NCBI GenBank assembly: GCA_937906635.1
Contig: CALCYP010000061.1
Location: forward strand, 1-17,273
Direction: 5' to 3'
Source of the DNA: an uncultured bacterium
GTDB taxonomy: Bacteria > Patescibacteriota > Gracilibacteria > Absconditabacterales > Absconditicoccaceae
DNA: 17,273 nt
Made by a program: the position numbers and the translations under genes. Below, piece by piece: positions 8,547 through 16,450 of the stretch. The notes under the pieces were generated by a model. That model was not told the DNA's origin. It searched no databases and worked only from the letters and a program-made list of their open reading frames with translations. The stretch's first letter is position 1. Each line of letters opens with the position of its first letter.

Positions 8547-9608
8547 TTATAAAATATCATACTTTATTCCTCTTGTTTCTCATAATCTAACAATTTTTCA
8601 CATACCAATTAATTTATTTATTGCTTGTTTAACTGTTCATTCAGCTAATCATGTTGATTTGACTATTTCTTTACGACTGCATGGATGATTTGTAAAAACA
8701 TAATTCCATACTATGTTTTGTCTATCTGATAAGTATAAATTTATATTCTCTCAATTTGCTAAACCAATAGATTGTTCTGCCTGTTTCTTAATTATTTCTA
8801 AGAAAAATTTAATTCGAGGAAATACATTTTCATTTTCAGTTTTCCATGTTTGTTGAGATTTTCACAAAGCGATATAATAGTCAGCTTTTTGAGATTCTAT
8901 CAAAGTCTCATGTGAAATATATGGCATAAATTTATATCATTGCTGTAATAATAAAAGATTTGTTAAAAGTCTACTCATTCTTCAATTTCAATCTTGAAAT
9001 GGATGAATTGCCAAGAACTCAAAAAGAAAATTAGCAACAATAATTAATGGATGAATCTTTTTCTCATTTAAAGATTTTTCTATTCGTTCAATTAAATCAT
9101 GCATTTCAATCGGAGTTAATGCTGGCTCTGTTGGGTTAAATATCACTTTTACCAAGTTTCATAGACTATCTCTTGCTTCCACTCTATTTGGTCAGAACTT
9201 ATAATGTCATCTGTGTCATTCATCTTTTTCTGTATATTTTAGCATCATTCAGTGTAATTGAAGAATTAATCATTTGTTAAAAATCATTCAATTATATGAA
9301 TCAAATATAGTTTCCAGAACTTCGATATATCATGCTACTTCTTGCTGATCTCTTGTTTTAAATTTCTTAATTCTCATATTTTTGTATAATGATTCGATCT
9401 CTTCATTTGTTAACCTATTTCATTCAATACGATTTGAGGCTCAAGATGAAGTAATAACAATAGATTGAGTTAATCTTTTTATTCATTGAGGTGATAGTTT
9501 ATTATCTAATGAAAATTCAGTATTTAGTTTATCAATTTCGTTAATTAATGAAAAAACATAATTCATATCTTCGAATTTAAAATTTAATCTTTTGGTTAAT
9601 CTATCCAT
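8547..9608 (-). CDS. Fic family protein (adenylyltransferase)
   Basis: This is a 353-residue protein. The Fic core motif HPFQDGNGR (residues 202-210, both Gly encoded by UGA) holds the catalytic His202. The auto-inhibitory motif SNRIEGN (58-64) fits the (S/T)xxxE(G/N) helix of class II Fic enzymes, placed N-terminally, so activity is self-restrained. A C-terminal winged-helix region (SCRKEIVKSTGLAERTVKQA..., with GMGKIVRLGETRG) suggests DNA binding or self-regulation. Such proteins transfer AMP from ATP to target hydroxyls. The start is Met at 9608; a 26-residue hydrophobic extension to 9686 is rejected because it covers the promoter repeats. It is divergent from mscL/tRNA and convergent with the toxin wreck. 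The 124 bases between its end and the toxin remnant hold nothing recognised. Confidence 0.9.
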
Positions 9609-9634
9609 TTTGATATTAATTGGATATAAAATTG

Positions 9635-9664
9635 TATAACCAAATATAACCAAATATATCCAAA
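9635..9664. repeat. three tandem 10-bp repeats at the Fic promoter
   Basis: TATAACCAAA, TATAACCAAA and TATATCCAAA are tandem with a 10-bp period, one helical turn, 27 bases upstream of the Fic ATG. On the minus strand they fill the spacing between a TTGCAA -35 box (9668-9663) and TATATT/TATACA -10 candidates, so a bound regulator would block the promoter. Operator role inferred. Confidence 0.5.
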
Positions 9665-9681
9665 TTGCAAGAAATAATGAT

Positions 9682-9732
9682 AACATGTAAAAGTTTTGCG
9701 ATTTTTTTTACACGTTATTGAAACATGTAAAA
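9682..9732. promoter_or_regulatory. three copies of an AACATGTAAAA motif
   Basis: AACATGTAAAA at 9682-9692, its near-complement TTTTACACGTT at 9706-9716, and AACATGTAAAA again at 9722-9732. The first two form an inverted repeat, with the third as a direct copy. Candidate regulator-binding cluster upstream of the Fic gene. Confidence 0.4.
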
Positions 9733-9950
9733 ATTTTTTACTTATTGTTTTTTAAGAAATAATAGAGGGAAAAATTGAAAAAGGGTAAAAGTCAGATTTA
9801 TCTGTATATTATTTCCAAATTCCAAGCCTGAAGATGTTGGATTCAATACCAATAAGTATTAATTCCATTAAACAAAAAGGTAAACATTAGATATTTTATT
9901 TAATACTATTGAATAAAAACAGCTATTAAACTAATAAAACTATGTATCGG

Positions 9951-9996
9951 TACACATTTTTCAGTATGATTTTAAGTCAATTTTACACATTTTTCA
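9951..9996. repeat. 13-bp direct repeat pair
   Basis: TACACATTTTTCA occurs at 9951-9963 and 9984-9996, start to start 33 bases (three helical turns). The second copy extends to TTTTACACATTTTTCA, related to the TTTTACACGTT motif at 9706. No coding frame is convincing in 9733-10018. Confidence 0.45.
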
Positions 9997-10019
9997 ATAA
10001 AAAATAAATCAAAATCAGT

Positions 10020-10128
10020 AGTGTCCGGGAAAAAAATTAGTAAAATATAAAAACACTAGCCAATAGCTAGTATTTTTTGCTATCTTGCAAAATATAGATT
10101 TAATTTTATATTTTACCGGACAGCACTG
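10020..10128. mobile_element. small inverted-repeat (MITE-like) element
   Basis: AGTGTCCGG at 10020-10028 faces CCGGACAGCACT at 10116-10127, and inside these TAAAATATAAAA (10041-10052) is exactly complementary to a TTTTATATTTTA run just before the right end. The element is about 109 bp, encodes nothing, and carries a terminator hairpin in its centre. A matching solitary end lies at 7356. The right end abuts the T-run of the tRNA terminator. Mobility is inferred from structure only; I cannot name the parent transposon. Confidence 0.55.
10055..10078 (+). terminator. hairpin with T-run inside the MITE-like element
   Basis: ACTAGC (10055-10060), loop CAATA, GCTAGT (10066-10071), then ATTTTTT. 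It has the form of an intrinsic terminator on the plus strand, but no plus-strand gene ends nearby, so it may simply be the element's internal structure. Confidence 0.5.
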
Positions 10129-10131
10129 TAT

Positions 10132-10158
10132 AAAAAAAATTACCAATTTGAGGTAATT
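10132..10158 (-). terminator. intrinsic terminator of tRNA-Leu
   Basis: On the minus strand, AATTACC, a 7-base loop and GGTAATT are followed by eight or more T residues, beginning a few bases after the CCA end of the tRNA gene. Confidence 0.8.
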
Positions 10159-10163
10159 TCACT

Positions 10164-10250
10164 TGGTACCCAGAGAGGGACTTGAACCCTCACGGCCTTG
10201 CAGCCACCAGATTTTGAGTCTAGCATGTCTACCAATTCCATCATCTGGGC
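10164..10250 (-). tRNA. tRNA-Leu(CAA)
   Basis: This 87-nt class II tRNA has acceptor strands GCCCAGA and TCTGGGT (one G-U), discriminator A73 as expected for Leu, and an encoded CCA. The D-loop segment is GGAATTGGTAGA, and the anticodon arm CTAGA-CTCAAAA-TCTGG places CAA at the anticodon. A long variable arm and the T arm GAGGG-TTCAAGT-CCCTC are present. It decodes UUG. It has no promoter of its own in view because a dispersed repeat abuts its 5' end, so it may be read from the mscL promoter. The window contains no tRNA for UGA. Confidence 0.95.
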
Positions 10251-10450
10251 ATCTATACAATGAGTTAGTGGATTTCTCGTCGTTTCACTCCTCGAAATGA
10301 CGCAATTCCTTGTCATTTCGAACCCGAACAAAGTGAGTGGTGAGAAATCTATACAATGAGTTAGTGAATTTCTCGCATCTGTTCGAAATGACATAAACAA
10401 ATACTGGATTTCTCGTTGCTTCACTCCTCGAAATGACGCAATTCCTTGTA
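10251..10450 (-). repeat. dispersed hairpin repeat, copy B (internally duplicated)
   Basis: This copy is inverted relative to copies A and C. It contains the perfect inverted repeat TCGAAATGAC (10292-10301) and GTCATTTCGA (10312-10321). A 20-bp direct repeat, ATCTATACAATGAGTTAGTG, occurs at 10251-10270 and 10347-10366, and the CTCGAAATGACGCAATTCCTTGT unit occurs near 10291 and again near 10428. It fills the whole gap between the mscL stop codon and the first base of tRNA-Leu. Confidence 0.75.
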
Positions 10451-10738
10451 TTATTGTGTCTGGAGATTTAGGTATTTTACAACCAAGAATATACAGAATG
10501 CAACGATGATAAAGTCTATAATTCTCGCCAAAACTTTTCCATACAAAATTCATCTGAAAGATAAATCTTCTAATTTATCGATTTTTAACTTTTTTAGCAA
10601 TGGAGCAAATATAGCTGGAGTAATCAAATCTTCAACCAATGATTTAGTTACATCTGCTACTTTTGTAGCAATTATCAATCCGATGGTGACTCAAATTACA
10701 TTATAAGTCTCCAAAAATGCCATAAATTCAGAAATCAT
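10451..10738 (-). CDS. mscL: MscL-like large-conductance mechanosensitive channel
   Basis: This 95-residue membrane protein shows the MscL pattern. An N-terminal amphipathic stretch (MISEFMAFLETYNVIGV) leads into TM1 with TIGLIIATKVADVTKSLVED and the conserved LITPAIF turn. A short loop LKIDKLEDLSFRGI and TM2 (ARIIDFIIVAFCIFLVVKYL) follow. Such channels open under membrane tension and release solutes during osmotic downshock. It is shorter than the usual 120-140 residues: the periplasmic loop is reduced and the C-terminal cytoplasmic helix is missing. The pore helix carries TK where the usual glycine/alanine track lies. Divergent from ssb; its stop codon touches the dispersed repeat. Confidence 0.75.
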
Positions 10739-10886
10739 TTTTTGTTTTTTAGAAGTAAAATATCTTCAGCGAAAACTCTTATAGAAATTTTGTTATAAAA
10801 ATCAATTGATTTTTTGTTTTTTTTTGATAATAGTTTTTATGATGAATAAATTTTTCATCAAACTTTTTAGACTATAAATTTAGAAA
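10739..10886. promoter_or_regulatory. divergent mscL/ssb intergenic region
   Basis: This 148-base AT-rich spacer serves both genes. It contains an inverted repeat GATGAA...TTCATC around 10840-10860 and a TATAAA box (10873-10878) only 9 bases before the ssb ATG, which would give a transcript with almost no leader. TTGATT at 10806-10811 is another possible -35 element. No single promoter can be fixed. Confidence 0.35.
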
Positions 10887-11303
10887 ATGGATTTGAACAA
10901 AGTACAATTGATTGGAAGAGCTACCAACAATTTGGAGGTAAAGACTATCGAAAGTAGTGGTACATCTGTAGTAAACTTTACTATCGTTACAAACAGGAAA
11001 TTTAAAAACAGAGATGGTAATGTAGTAGAGGAGGCTGAGTATCATAGATGTGTCGCTTATGGAAAATGAGCAGAAGTTCTCGGTCAATATGTCACAAAAT
11101 GAAAGAGAATTTATGTAGAAGGAAGATTGAGGACAAGGAAACGACAAGACACAGAAGGTAGAGATAGATACTCTACAGAAGTTATCGTTGATAATTTCAT
11201 TTTCTTGGATTCTAAATGAGCAGGTGCTGAATGAGAAGATGATTTTGTTGATCCAATGCCAGAAGAAATGGTCGCTCCAGAAGATGAAGAAGTTCCATTT
11301 TAA
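10887..11303 (+). CDS. ssb: single-stranded DNA-binding protein
   Basis: This 138-residue protein has an N-terminal OB fold covering about residues 1-110: MDLNKVQLIGRATNNLEVK, SVVNFTIVTNRKFKN, AEYHRCVAYGKGAEVLGQYV, GKRIYVEGRLRTRK, and RYSTEVIVDNFIFL. It then has a short acidic linker and the tip EDEEVPF, which recruits replication and repair proteins. It coats ssDNA as a tetramer during replication, recombination and repair. It heads a run of five same-strand genes and lies close to dnaG. The length is normal for a compact SSB. The start is fixed by the family's opening NKVxLIGR. Confidence 0.95.
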
Positions 11304-11384
11304 TTAGTAGTGTGACGTGTTGTATAATATAAAAATATGAAACAATAATTTGTTTTTGTTTTAGTAGATAAATAAAATTTCGTA

Positions 11385-11987
11385 ATGTGATTGTCTGTGA
11401 AAACGAGGATAAGATTTGAAAATTTTTTGTTAGATCTTTTTGATATGATTTCGTTTTTGGTATTGGTACTATGAATTGTCTTGTTTATCAGATTTTTTAT
11501 TGCCAATCCGTATACAGTAGTGTGATCAAGTATGGCACCTACATTTATTGAAAAAGATTTTATTATCGTAGATAAGGTTTCTCAGAAAGTTTGAAATTTA
11601 AAAAGATGAGATGTGATAGTTTTTGTACCACAAGGGAAATCAATACCGTATATAAAGAGAATTATATGATTACCATGAGAGACTGTAAAAATCAAAGAAT
11701 GATGAGTTTGGATTTGTGATTGAGAATGAGATAACTGTGAAAGATTACAAGAATCCTATTTACCTGAATGATTGGAGACAAAGACAAGATGCGGAATCAC
11801 TGAATTTAAAATAGAAAAATGATATTTTGTGATGTGAGACAATAGGTGAGCAAGTACTGATTCTTTGTGTTGCTTTGGATTAGGTTGCTATGATTGAGCC
11901 ACATATGAAGTTTTGGATAAAGATATGATTTGAAAAGTTTTATTTAGAGTGTTTCCAAATTTTGGTACAGACTTTTATGGAAAGTAG
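11385..11987 (+). CDS. lepB: signal peptidase I
   Basis: This 200-residue membrane protease cleaves signal peptides from exported proteins. One N-terminal transmembrane helix (FLVLVLGIVLFIRFFI) precedes the S26 motifs: GSSMAPTF with nucleophile Ser49, YIKRIIGLPGE with general base Lys91, and GDNRGASTDS near the end. The Gly residues of GSSM and GDNR are encoded by UGA. A cysteine-containing insert (ICDGEGDNCERL, TRCGIT, LCCFGLGC) lies between the motifs. I chose ATG at 11385, whose second codon is UGA; GTG at 11397 is the alternative. The 81-base gap after ssb contains TATAAT at 11325 and may hold a secondary promoter. Confidence 0.92.
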
Positions 11988-12008
11988 TTTTATATAGTAT
12001 GCTTTGCA

Positions 12009-12605
12009 ATGGGTATAATATCCACATTTGATCCAAAGTTTAAAAAACAGCTTTTGGAAAAAAGCAATCAAGAATATGGAGAAAAAAATGTGATACTTAT
12101 AAAAAAAAGTCATCTTTTTTTGTGTGTAAAGATATTATTGCCTTTTATTTTGTGGTTCTCTGTACTTGTTACATTGATTACTTGTGCTATACTGTATATA
12201 CCATGGACGTGGCTAAAAATCACATTATGTGTAATATTCGTATGATCATTTGCAGTTCCTGGATATAAAATATTAAAATATTTTTTGGATTATGAGATGG
12301 ATTTCGCAGTCGTTACTCCAAAAACTTTTGTGATGTATAACCAAACATGATTTTTTAAAAGATCGACGAAAGCGATAGATTTAAAGCATATTAGATCTGT
12401 GTATGTAAAAAAATCGTGATTTATAAATAGTGTCTTTAATAATGGAAGTATTATTGTTTTGACTGAGTGATCTGCTGGAAATAATGTAAAGGAAGATGGA
12501 AATAATCCTGGAGAAGTGGAATTTAGATATGTGTATCGTCCAGAATATTATAGTAATCGTATCCAGAAGTTATTGTCGGATTTGAATGATGGTAGTGAAG
12601 TATAA
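12009..12605 (+). CDS. PH-domain (bPH2-like) membrane protein
   Basis: This is a 198-residue protein. After a charged N-terminus come two transmembrane helices (residues about 36-58, ILLPFILWFSVLVTLITCAI, and about 64-88, LKITLCVIFVGSFAVPGYKI). A cytoplasmic beta-rich domain follows: MDFAVVTPKTFVMYNQTGFF, then KAIDLKHIRSVYVKKSGFIN and FNNGSIIVLTEG. This is the layout of bacterial PH (YdbS/bPH2) membrane proteins, in which 'Y..T..RI....G......I.L..I..V' is characteristic. Function unknown; such proteins often organise membrane complexes. Spaced 21 bases from lepB and 22 from the next gene, so part of the operon. Confidence 0.6.
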
Positions 12606-12627
12606 TTTATTTGGAATAAAAAAGATT

Positions 12628-12972
12628 ATGACTGATAAAATTGACATACCGTATGATATTTATGAATCACCAAATGAAGTGGTAATTGTAATGCCATTAT
12701 GATGAGTAAAAAAGGAATCTCTTGAATTAAAAATACAGGACTATAGACTTGTCATACATTGACTTAGAGAAAAAATAACCTTGAGAGATGATTTTATACC
12801 GTTAAAGGAAGATTGCTATTGGTGAGAAATCAATTTACTTATAGATTTACCACCTCAATCCTATTTCGATAGGATTCATAGTAAATTGACATCTGATAGT
12901 ATTTTGCAAGTAGTTGTCCCAAAAGCGATAGTCCCAGATCAGATTGATTTGGAGATAGAGTACAATGGATAG
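12628..12972 (+). CDS. HSP20/alpha-crystallin-like protein
   Basis: This is a 114-residue single-domain protein. The pattern YDIYESPNEVVIVMPLGGVKKESLELKIQDYRLVIHG, then DDFIPLKEDCYWGEINLLIDLP and a final VVVPKA, follows the beta-sandwich of small heat-shock proteins (xVxVDLPGVkKEdLeIxvxdxxLxIxGxR...). It probably holds unfolded proteins, possibly at the membrane together with its neighbours. It lacks the N- and C-terminal arms that drive assembly of typical HSP20s, including the I-x-I/V anchor, so it may be a smaller HSP20-like domain with another role. Confidence 0.6.
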
Positions 12973-13005
12973 TTAAAAAATTTTTATAATATAATATTAT
13001 TTAAA

Positions 13006-13299
13006 ATGCCAGAAAAAAAAGAAAAAAAGACAGATTTTGAAAAAAAGATGTGAGAAGCAAAAGATTCTTTGGTGGATACAGCTGGGAAAGTATGAGAAAA
13101 AAGTAAAGAAGTTGCTGGAGAAATTTGATGACGATGGAAAAAATCTGATACAGCAGAAAAAATTTGTAAGATTTTGTGAATCGTGCTTATCATTTTATGA
13201 CTTTTTTTCAAAAGTATAAGAGCTTTAATAATACCGTTGATTTTGATTGTTGTATGAATCTTATTAGTTACAGGATTTTTTAATTCATCGAAGAAATAG
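13006..13299 (+). CDS. small membrane protein with charged N-terminus
   Basis: This is a 97-residue protein. A lysine/glutamate-rich first half (KKEKKTDFEKKMGEAKDSLV, then KVGEKSKEVAGEIGGRWKKS) looks amphipathic and helical, as in YtxH/CsbD-type stress proteins. The second half has two hydrophobic helices (CKILGIVLIILGLFFKSI and LIIPLILIVVGILLVTGFF). No family is assigned with confidence. It is the last gene of the ssb-lepB run, 33 bases after the HSP20-like gene, and an intrinsic terminator follows. A stress-related membrane role is only a guess from company and composition. Confidence 0.7.
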
Positions 13300-13325
13300 T
13301 TGAGTAAAAACATATTATAGATAAA

Positions 13326-13367
13326 ACGGCAGAACTTTATGTTTTATTGGTTTTGTCGTTTTTTTTA
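13326..13367 (+). terminator. terminator of the ssb-lepB operon
   Basis: ACGGCAGAAC (13326-13335) pairs with GTTTTGTCGT (13350-13359) over 10 positions, two of them G-U, with a 14-base loop and an eight-base T-run. Confidence 0.8.
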
Positions 13368-13408
13368 ATTTTAACTTTTTTTTTGACGATGATTCATTAT
13401 AATGATAA

Positions 13409-13422
13409 TTGATTATAATCAA
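13409..13422. promoter_or_regulatory. palindrome over the dnaG -10 region
   Basis: TTGATTATAATCAA is a perfect 14-bp palindrome containing TATAAT (13414-13419), 12 bases before the dnaG ATG. If that is the -10 box, the leader is about 10 bases and a dimeric regulator at the palindrome would block initiation. A related TTGATTAATCAA occurs at 7271-7282. Confidence 0.4.
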
Positions 13423-13434
13423 TAAATAGAATTT

Positions 13435-15153
13435 ATGAATAAACTCAGTGAATATATAGTAGAAAATGTGGACATTGTCGATATAATTTCCAGGAGAGTG
13501 CAACTAAAGAGAGCTGGAAGTAATTTTTCTGGTTTATCTCCATTTCAGCATGAAAAGACTCCATCTTTTATGGTATCTCCACAAAAACAAATTTTCAAAG
13601 ATTTCAGCTCATGAATTTGAGGGAATGTGATTACTTTTGTCATGGAGTATGAAAAGCTGGATTACATGGATGCTATCAAACTCATAGCAGATGAGCAGAG
13701 ATTAGATATTTCAGAGTTTATATGAAATTCAGAAAAAAACAAAGAGTATGCAGATGATAGAGAGAAACTCAAAAGAATTCACAAATTGGCTCAGGAATTT
13801 TTTGTGGATAGCCTAAAAAAATCAGATAAAGCGATGAATTATTTGCATGAAAATAGGAAACTTCCAGACAATATTATCTCAGATTTTGGGATTTGATACG
13901 CTCCAGATTCAAGCTATTCAATAATCCAGTATTTGAGAGAAAAATGATTTAATGAACAAGATTTGGCACAAGCATCTCTTGTGAAAAAATGACAATCTGA
14001 TTATTTTTCTTTTTTTAGAAATAGGATTACTTTTCCGATTTTTGATGCCAGAAATAATATAGTTTGATTTAGTGCCAGAGTAATAAACCCAGAGGATCAG
14101 CCGAAATATCTCAATAGTAGTGAACAAGCAATTTTCGAAAAATCTAAGATTTTGTATTGATTGAATTTTGCCAAAAATAATGTGAAAATGTTGGATATGA
14201 TAGTTTTGGTTGAGTGACAGATGGATGTAATTTGATTGGCAAGACTTGGGACTCCAATTTGAGTAGCAACTTGTGGTACGGCAGTGACAGAGCAACATTT
14301 CAAGCTTTTGAAAAGATATACAGAAAATGTGTATATACTATTTGACAATGATGATGCCTGAAAGAACGCCACAGTCAGAGCTTTGAAAATAGCATACAGA
14401 GAAAATATTTTTCCAAAAATGATAATTTTGCCTGATGGTTTCAAAGATACTGACGATATCGCAAATGATCCAAATTGAAAAGAAATCTTTGATTGATGTA
14501 TCAAAAATGCTAAGGATGCATTTTTGCAAATATACGACTTGCTCAGACAAAAATACGATATGACATCACCAATTGATAAGCAGAGATTATTTAATGAAAT
14601 GTTTGGTCTGATTGCTTGTGTAGATAATTATACAATTCAAGAGCATTACAAGCAATTATTAGCTGAAAAGGTCTGATTGCCATATGAAGTTTTAGCTGTC
14701 CAATTCAAAAAATATCTGAAAACAGATTGAAAATTTGAATTAGCAAAAAAAGAAAGAGAAGATCAAAAACCATCTTGGCAACCAGATAGAGAAATGATTT
14801 TTCTTTCCTTATTCCGAGATGATTTGTTTCAAAAGTATATTTCAGATCCAAGTCTATATGCTAATTTATTTGATTTTGCAAAAAATATTGCTGAAAATCT
14901 TGAATGAGATTTATTAAATAAAGTGTTTTTCAAAAAAGATTCCTTTGATCCTCAAGAAAAATTGCAGCTTGATGAATTGCAATTACGATGGGAAAAAGAA
15001 TTGACAGCATTATCTGGAGATGAAAAAAGAATACACCTCATCAAAAAGTTTGCATTGGAGCATTTGCAGACTAAACTGAAATTAGTGTTGAAACAGTCAT
15101 GAGTTTCAACCGAAATTAAGCAAAAATTATTAACTGATATGAAAAAAATATAA
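13435..15153 (+). CDS. dnaG: DNA primase, zinc ligands lost
   Basis: This 572-residue primase synthesises RNA primers for replication. The N-terminal zinc-ribbon fold is recognisable (LSPFQHEKTPSF at 34-45; QIFKDFSSGIGGN at 52-64), but the four metal ligands are replaced: Cys35 to Ser, His38 to Gln, Cys56 to Asp and Cys59 to Ser. The RNA-polymerase domain has FRNRITFPIFDARNNIVGFS and KYLNSSEQAIFEKSKILYGL. The TOPRIM part carries VLVEGQMDVI (Glu260) and LFDNDDAGKNAT (Asp304, Asp306), intact for metal-dependent catalysis. The C-terminal region is helical and less conserved. Between the terminator of the previous operon and a convergent peroxidase gene, it appears to be its own transcription unit. 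Confidence 0.95.
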
Positions 15154-15195
15154 AATTAAGAGTTGATTGCTTTTAACATCGTAATTGCTTAATTT
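15154..15195. terminator. possible bidirectional terminator between convergent genes
   Basis: AATTAAG (15154-15160) pairs with CTTAATT (15188-15194), with a further imperfect GATTGC/GTAATTGC pairing inside. It lies in the 70-base gap between the ends of dnaG and the peroxidase gene. The stem is AT-rich and weak. Confidence 0.3.
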
Positions 15196-15223
15196 TGGAA
15201 TGTCGTTTTTTGGCATATTCTAC

Positions 15224-15766
15224 CTATTTCAATAAATTCAAAATATCATTTTCCATATTTGCAGGATTGAATATTGGGCTGTACCTATTTACTACATTTC
15301 AATCTTTATTTACTAGGAATTTCGTGAAATTCCAAACGATGTCTCCATTTTTTTTGCAAGTGTTGCTAATTTTTTTCACAGCGAACATTGCTGCTTTGTC
15401 CTTTAATCACTTAATTTCATCTTTTTGTATTTGAGATTTTAAGTGAGTGTATAATGGATCTTCATTTTCTCAATTCACCTCAATTTTTGCTAATTGATCA
15501 AAAGATGTGTCGTATTTAGCAGTACAAAATTGATGAATTTCATCATCCGTTCAAGGTGCTTGATGACCAAATTGATTACAAGGGAAATCCAAAATTTCTA
15601 ATCATTTATCATGGTACTTTTTATAAAGATTTTCCAGTCATTCATACTGTGGTGTAAATCCACATCAAGTCGCTGTATTCACAATTATTATGACTTTTCA
15701 TTTTAGAGATCCTAAATCCAAATCAGATCAATCTCTTTTTTTTACTTTGAAATCATAAACAGACAT
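15224..15766 (-). CDS. glutathione peroxidase family protein
   Basis: This 180-residue thioredoxin-fold peroxidase reduces hydroperoxides, in bacteria usually with thioredoxin as reductant. Motifs: VIIIVNTATGCGFTPQYEGLENL with peroxidatic Cys35, LDFPCNQFGHQAPG with Gln65, and VWNFTKFLVNKDGNVVNRYSP with the catalytic Trp. A Cys (in KKISNTCKKNG) lies in the later part and the FPC Cys63 may serve as resolving cysteine. Because UGA means Gly here, the active-site residue is plain TGC cysteine and no selenocysteine reading arises. It is the last of three minus-strand genes, 9 bases after the lipoprotein gene. Confidence 0.92.
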
Positions 15767-15775
15767 TTTTTAATA

Positions 15776-16411
15776 TTATTGGTTAAATTTTGTCATAATA
15801 CATTTGTAATTTTCACATATAACTTTGTCTGCATACATACAACTATATACGCAAGATTTTCAGTTTATTTCAAAATAATTCTCCATTGTTTTTTGTGCAA
15901 TATCTCAAAAATCCTTGTATAAAGGTATAAAGCATCCAAATGGACATTCTCATGTAACGTATATACAATCTTCATCAGATTCACAGTAATTGTAACTATC
16001 TAATATTTCTTTAACTTCATCTTCATTTGGATAATCTTTGAAAGATAGACTTTCTACATTTACTACATCATAATAATGATTTCCAGCAGCAGCATCCAAT
16101 GGCAATACATATCATTCAAATTTTACTTTAGTTCAAGGTAGATATTCGTTTTCAGATTCAAAAAACTTTTCCCATTTTCATGCTTTGAGAAATATATGGT
16201 CAGTATGATCTTCAAAATATCATCTCAAAACCAAAGTTCATTCCTCAACTGTAGGCTCCATACTTATCTCAGGTCAAACTCATTGAATTATTAGTTCTCA
16301 TTTGTAATTTGATCAACCGTTTTCATTATTCGTAGTATTCTTACATCAAGTCAATGATGCTGCAACAAATAATATTCAAACTGCAAATAAAATTGTTTTT
16401 AATTTTTTCAT
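15776..16411 (-). CDS. eight-cysteine lipoprotein
   Basis: This is a 211-residue exported protein. A lipoprotein signal peptide, MKKLKTILFAVGILFVAASL, ends in LTGC, with Cys23 the lipidation site. A beta-rich domain follows (TLVLRGYFEDHTDHIFL and YLPGTKVKFEGYVLPLDAAA). A compact C-terminal domain then carries eight cysteines, in YCESDEDC, GECPFGC, SCVYSC, ICENYKC. It resembles the small 'eight-cysteine-cluster' domains seen in other exported proteins, presumably held by disulfides or metal; that comparison is from memory. Function unknown. Its place between a peroxidase and a flavodoxin hints at a redox-linked envelope role. Confidence 0.75.
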
Positions 16412-16450
16412 GTGGATAAATTATTTTATAAATACATTGTATTTATGATT

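Noticed and set aside
9609..9686. 26-residue hydrophobic N-terminal extension of the Fic protein
   Set aside because: It would be encoded by the tandem promoter repeats; the family alignment begins after Met at 9608.
9733..10018. Possible gene in the Fic upstream interval
   Set aside because: Frames are short in both codes, show no family pattern, and the interval is filled with repeated motifs.
10140..10553. 137-residue minus-strand reading frame across tRNA-Leu and the repeat
   Set aside because: It covers a clear tRNA gene, the dispersed repeat and the mscL tail in another frame, and is not protein-like.
15664..15766. Selenocysteine in the peroxidase active site
   Set aside because: The active-site codon is TGC and TGA in this genome reads as Gly.
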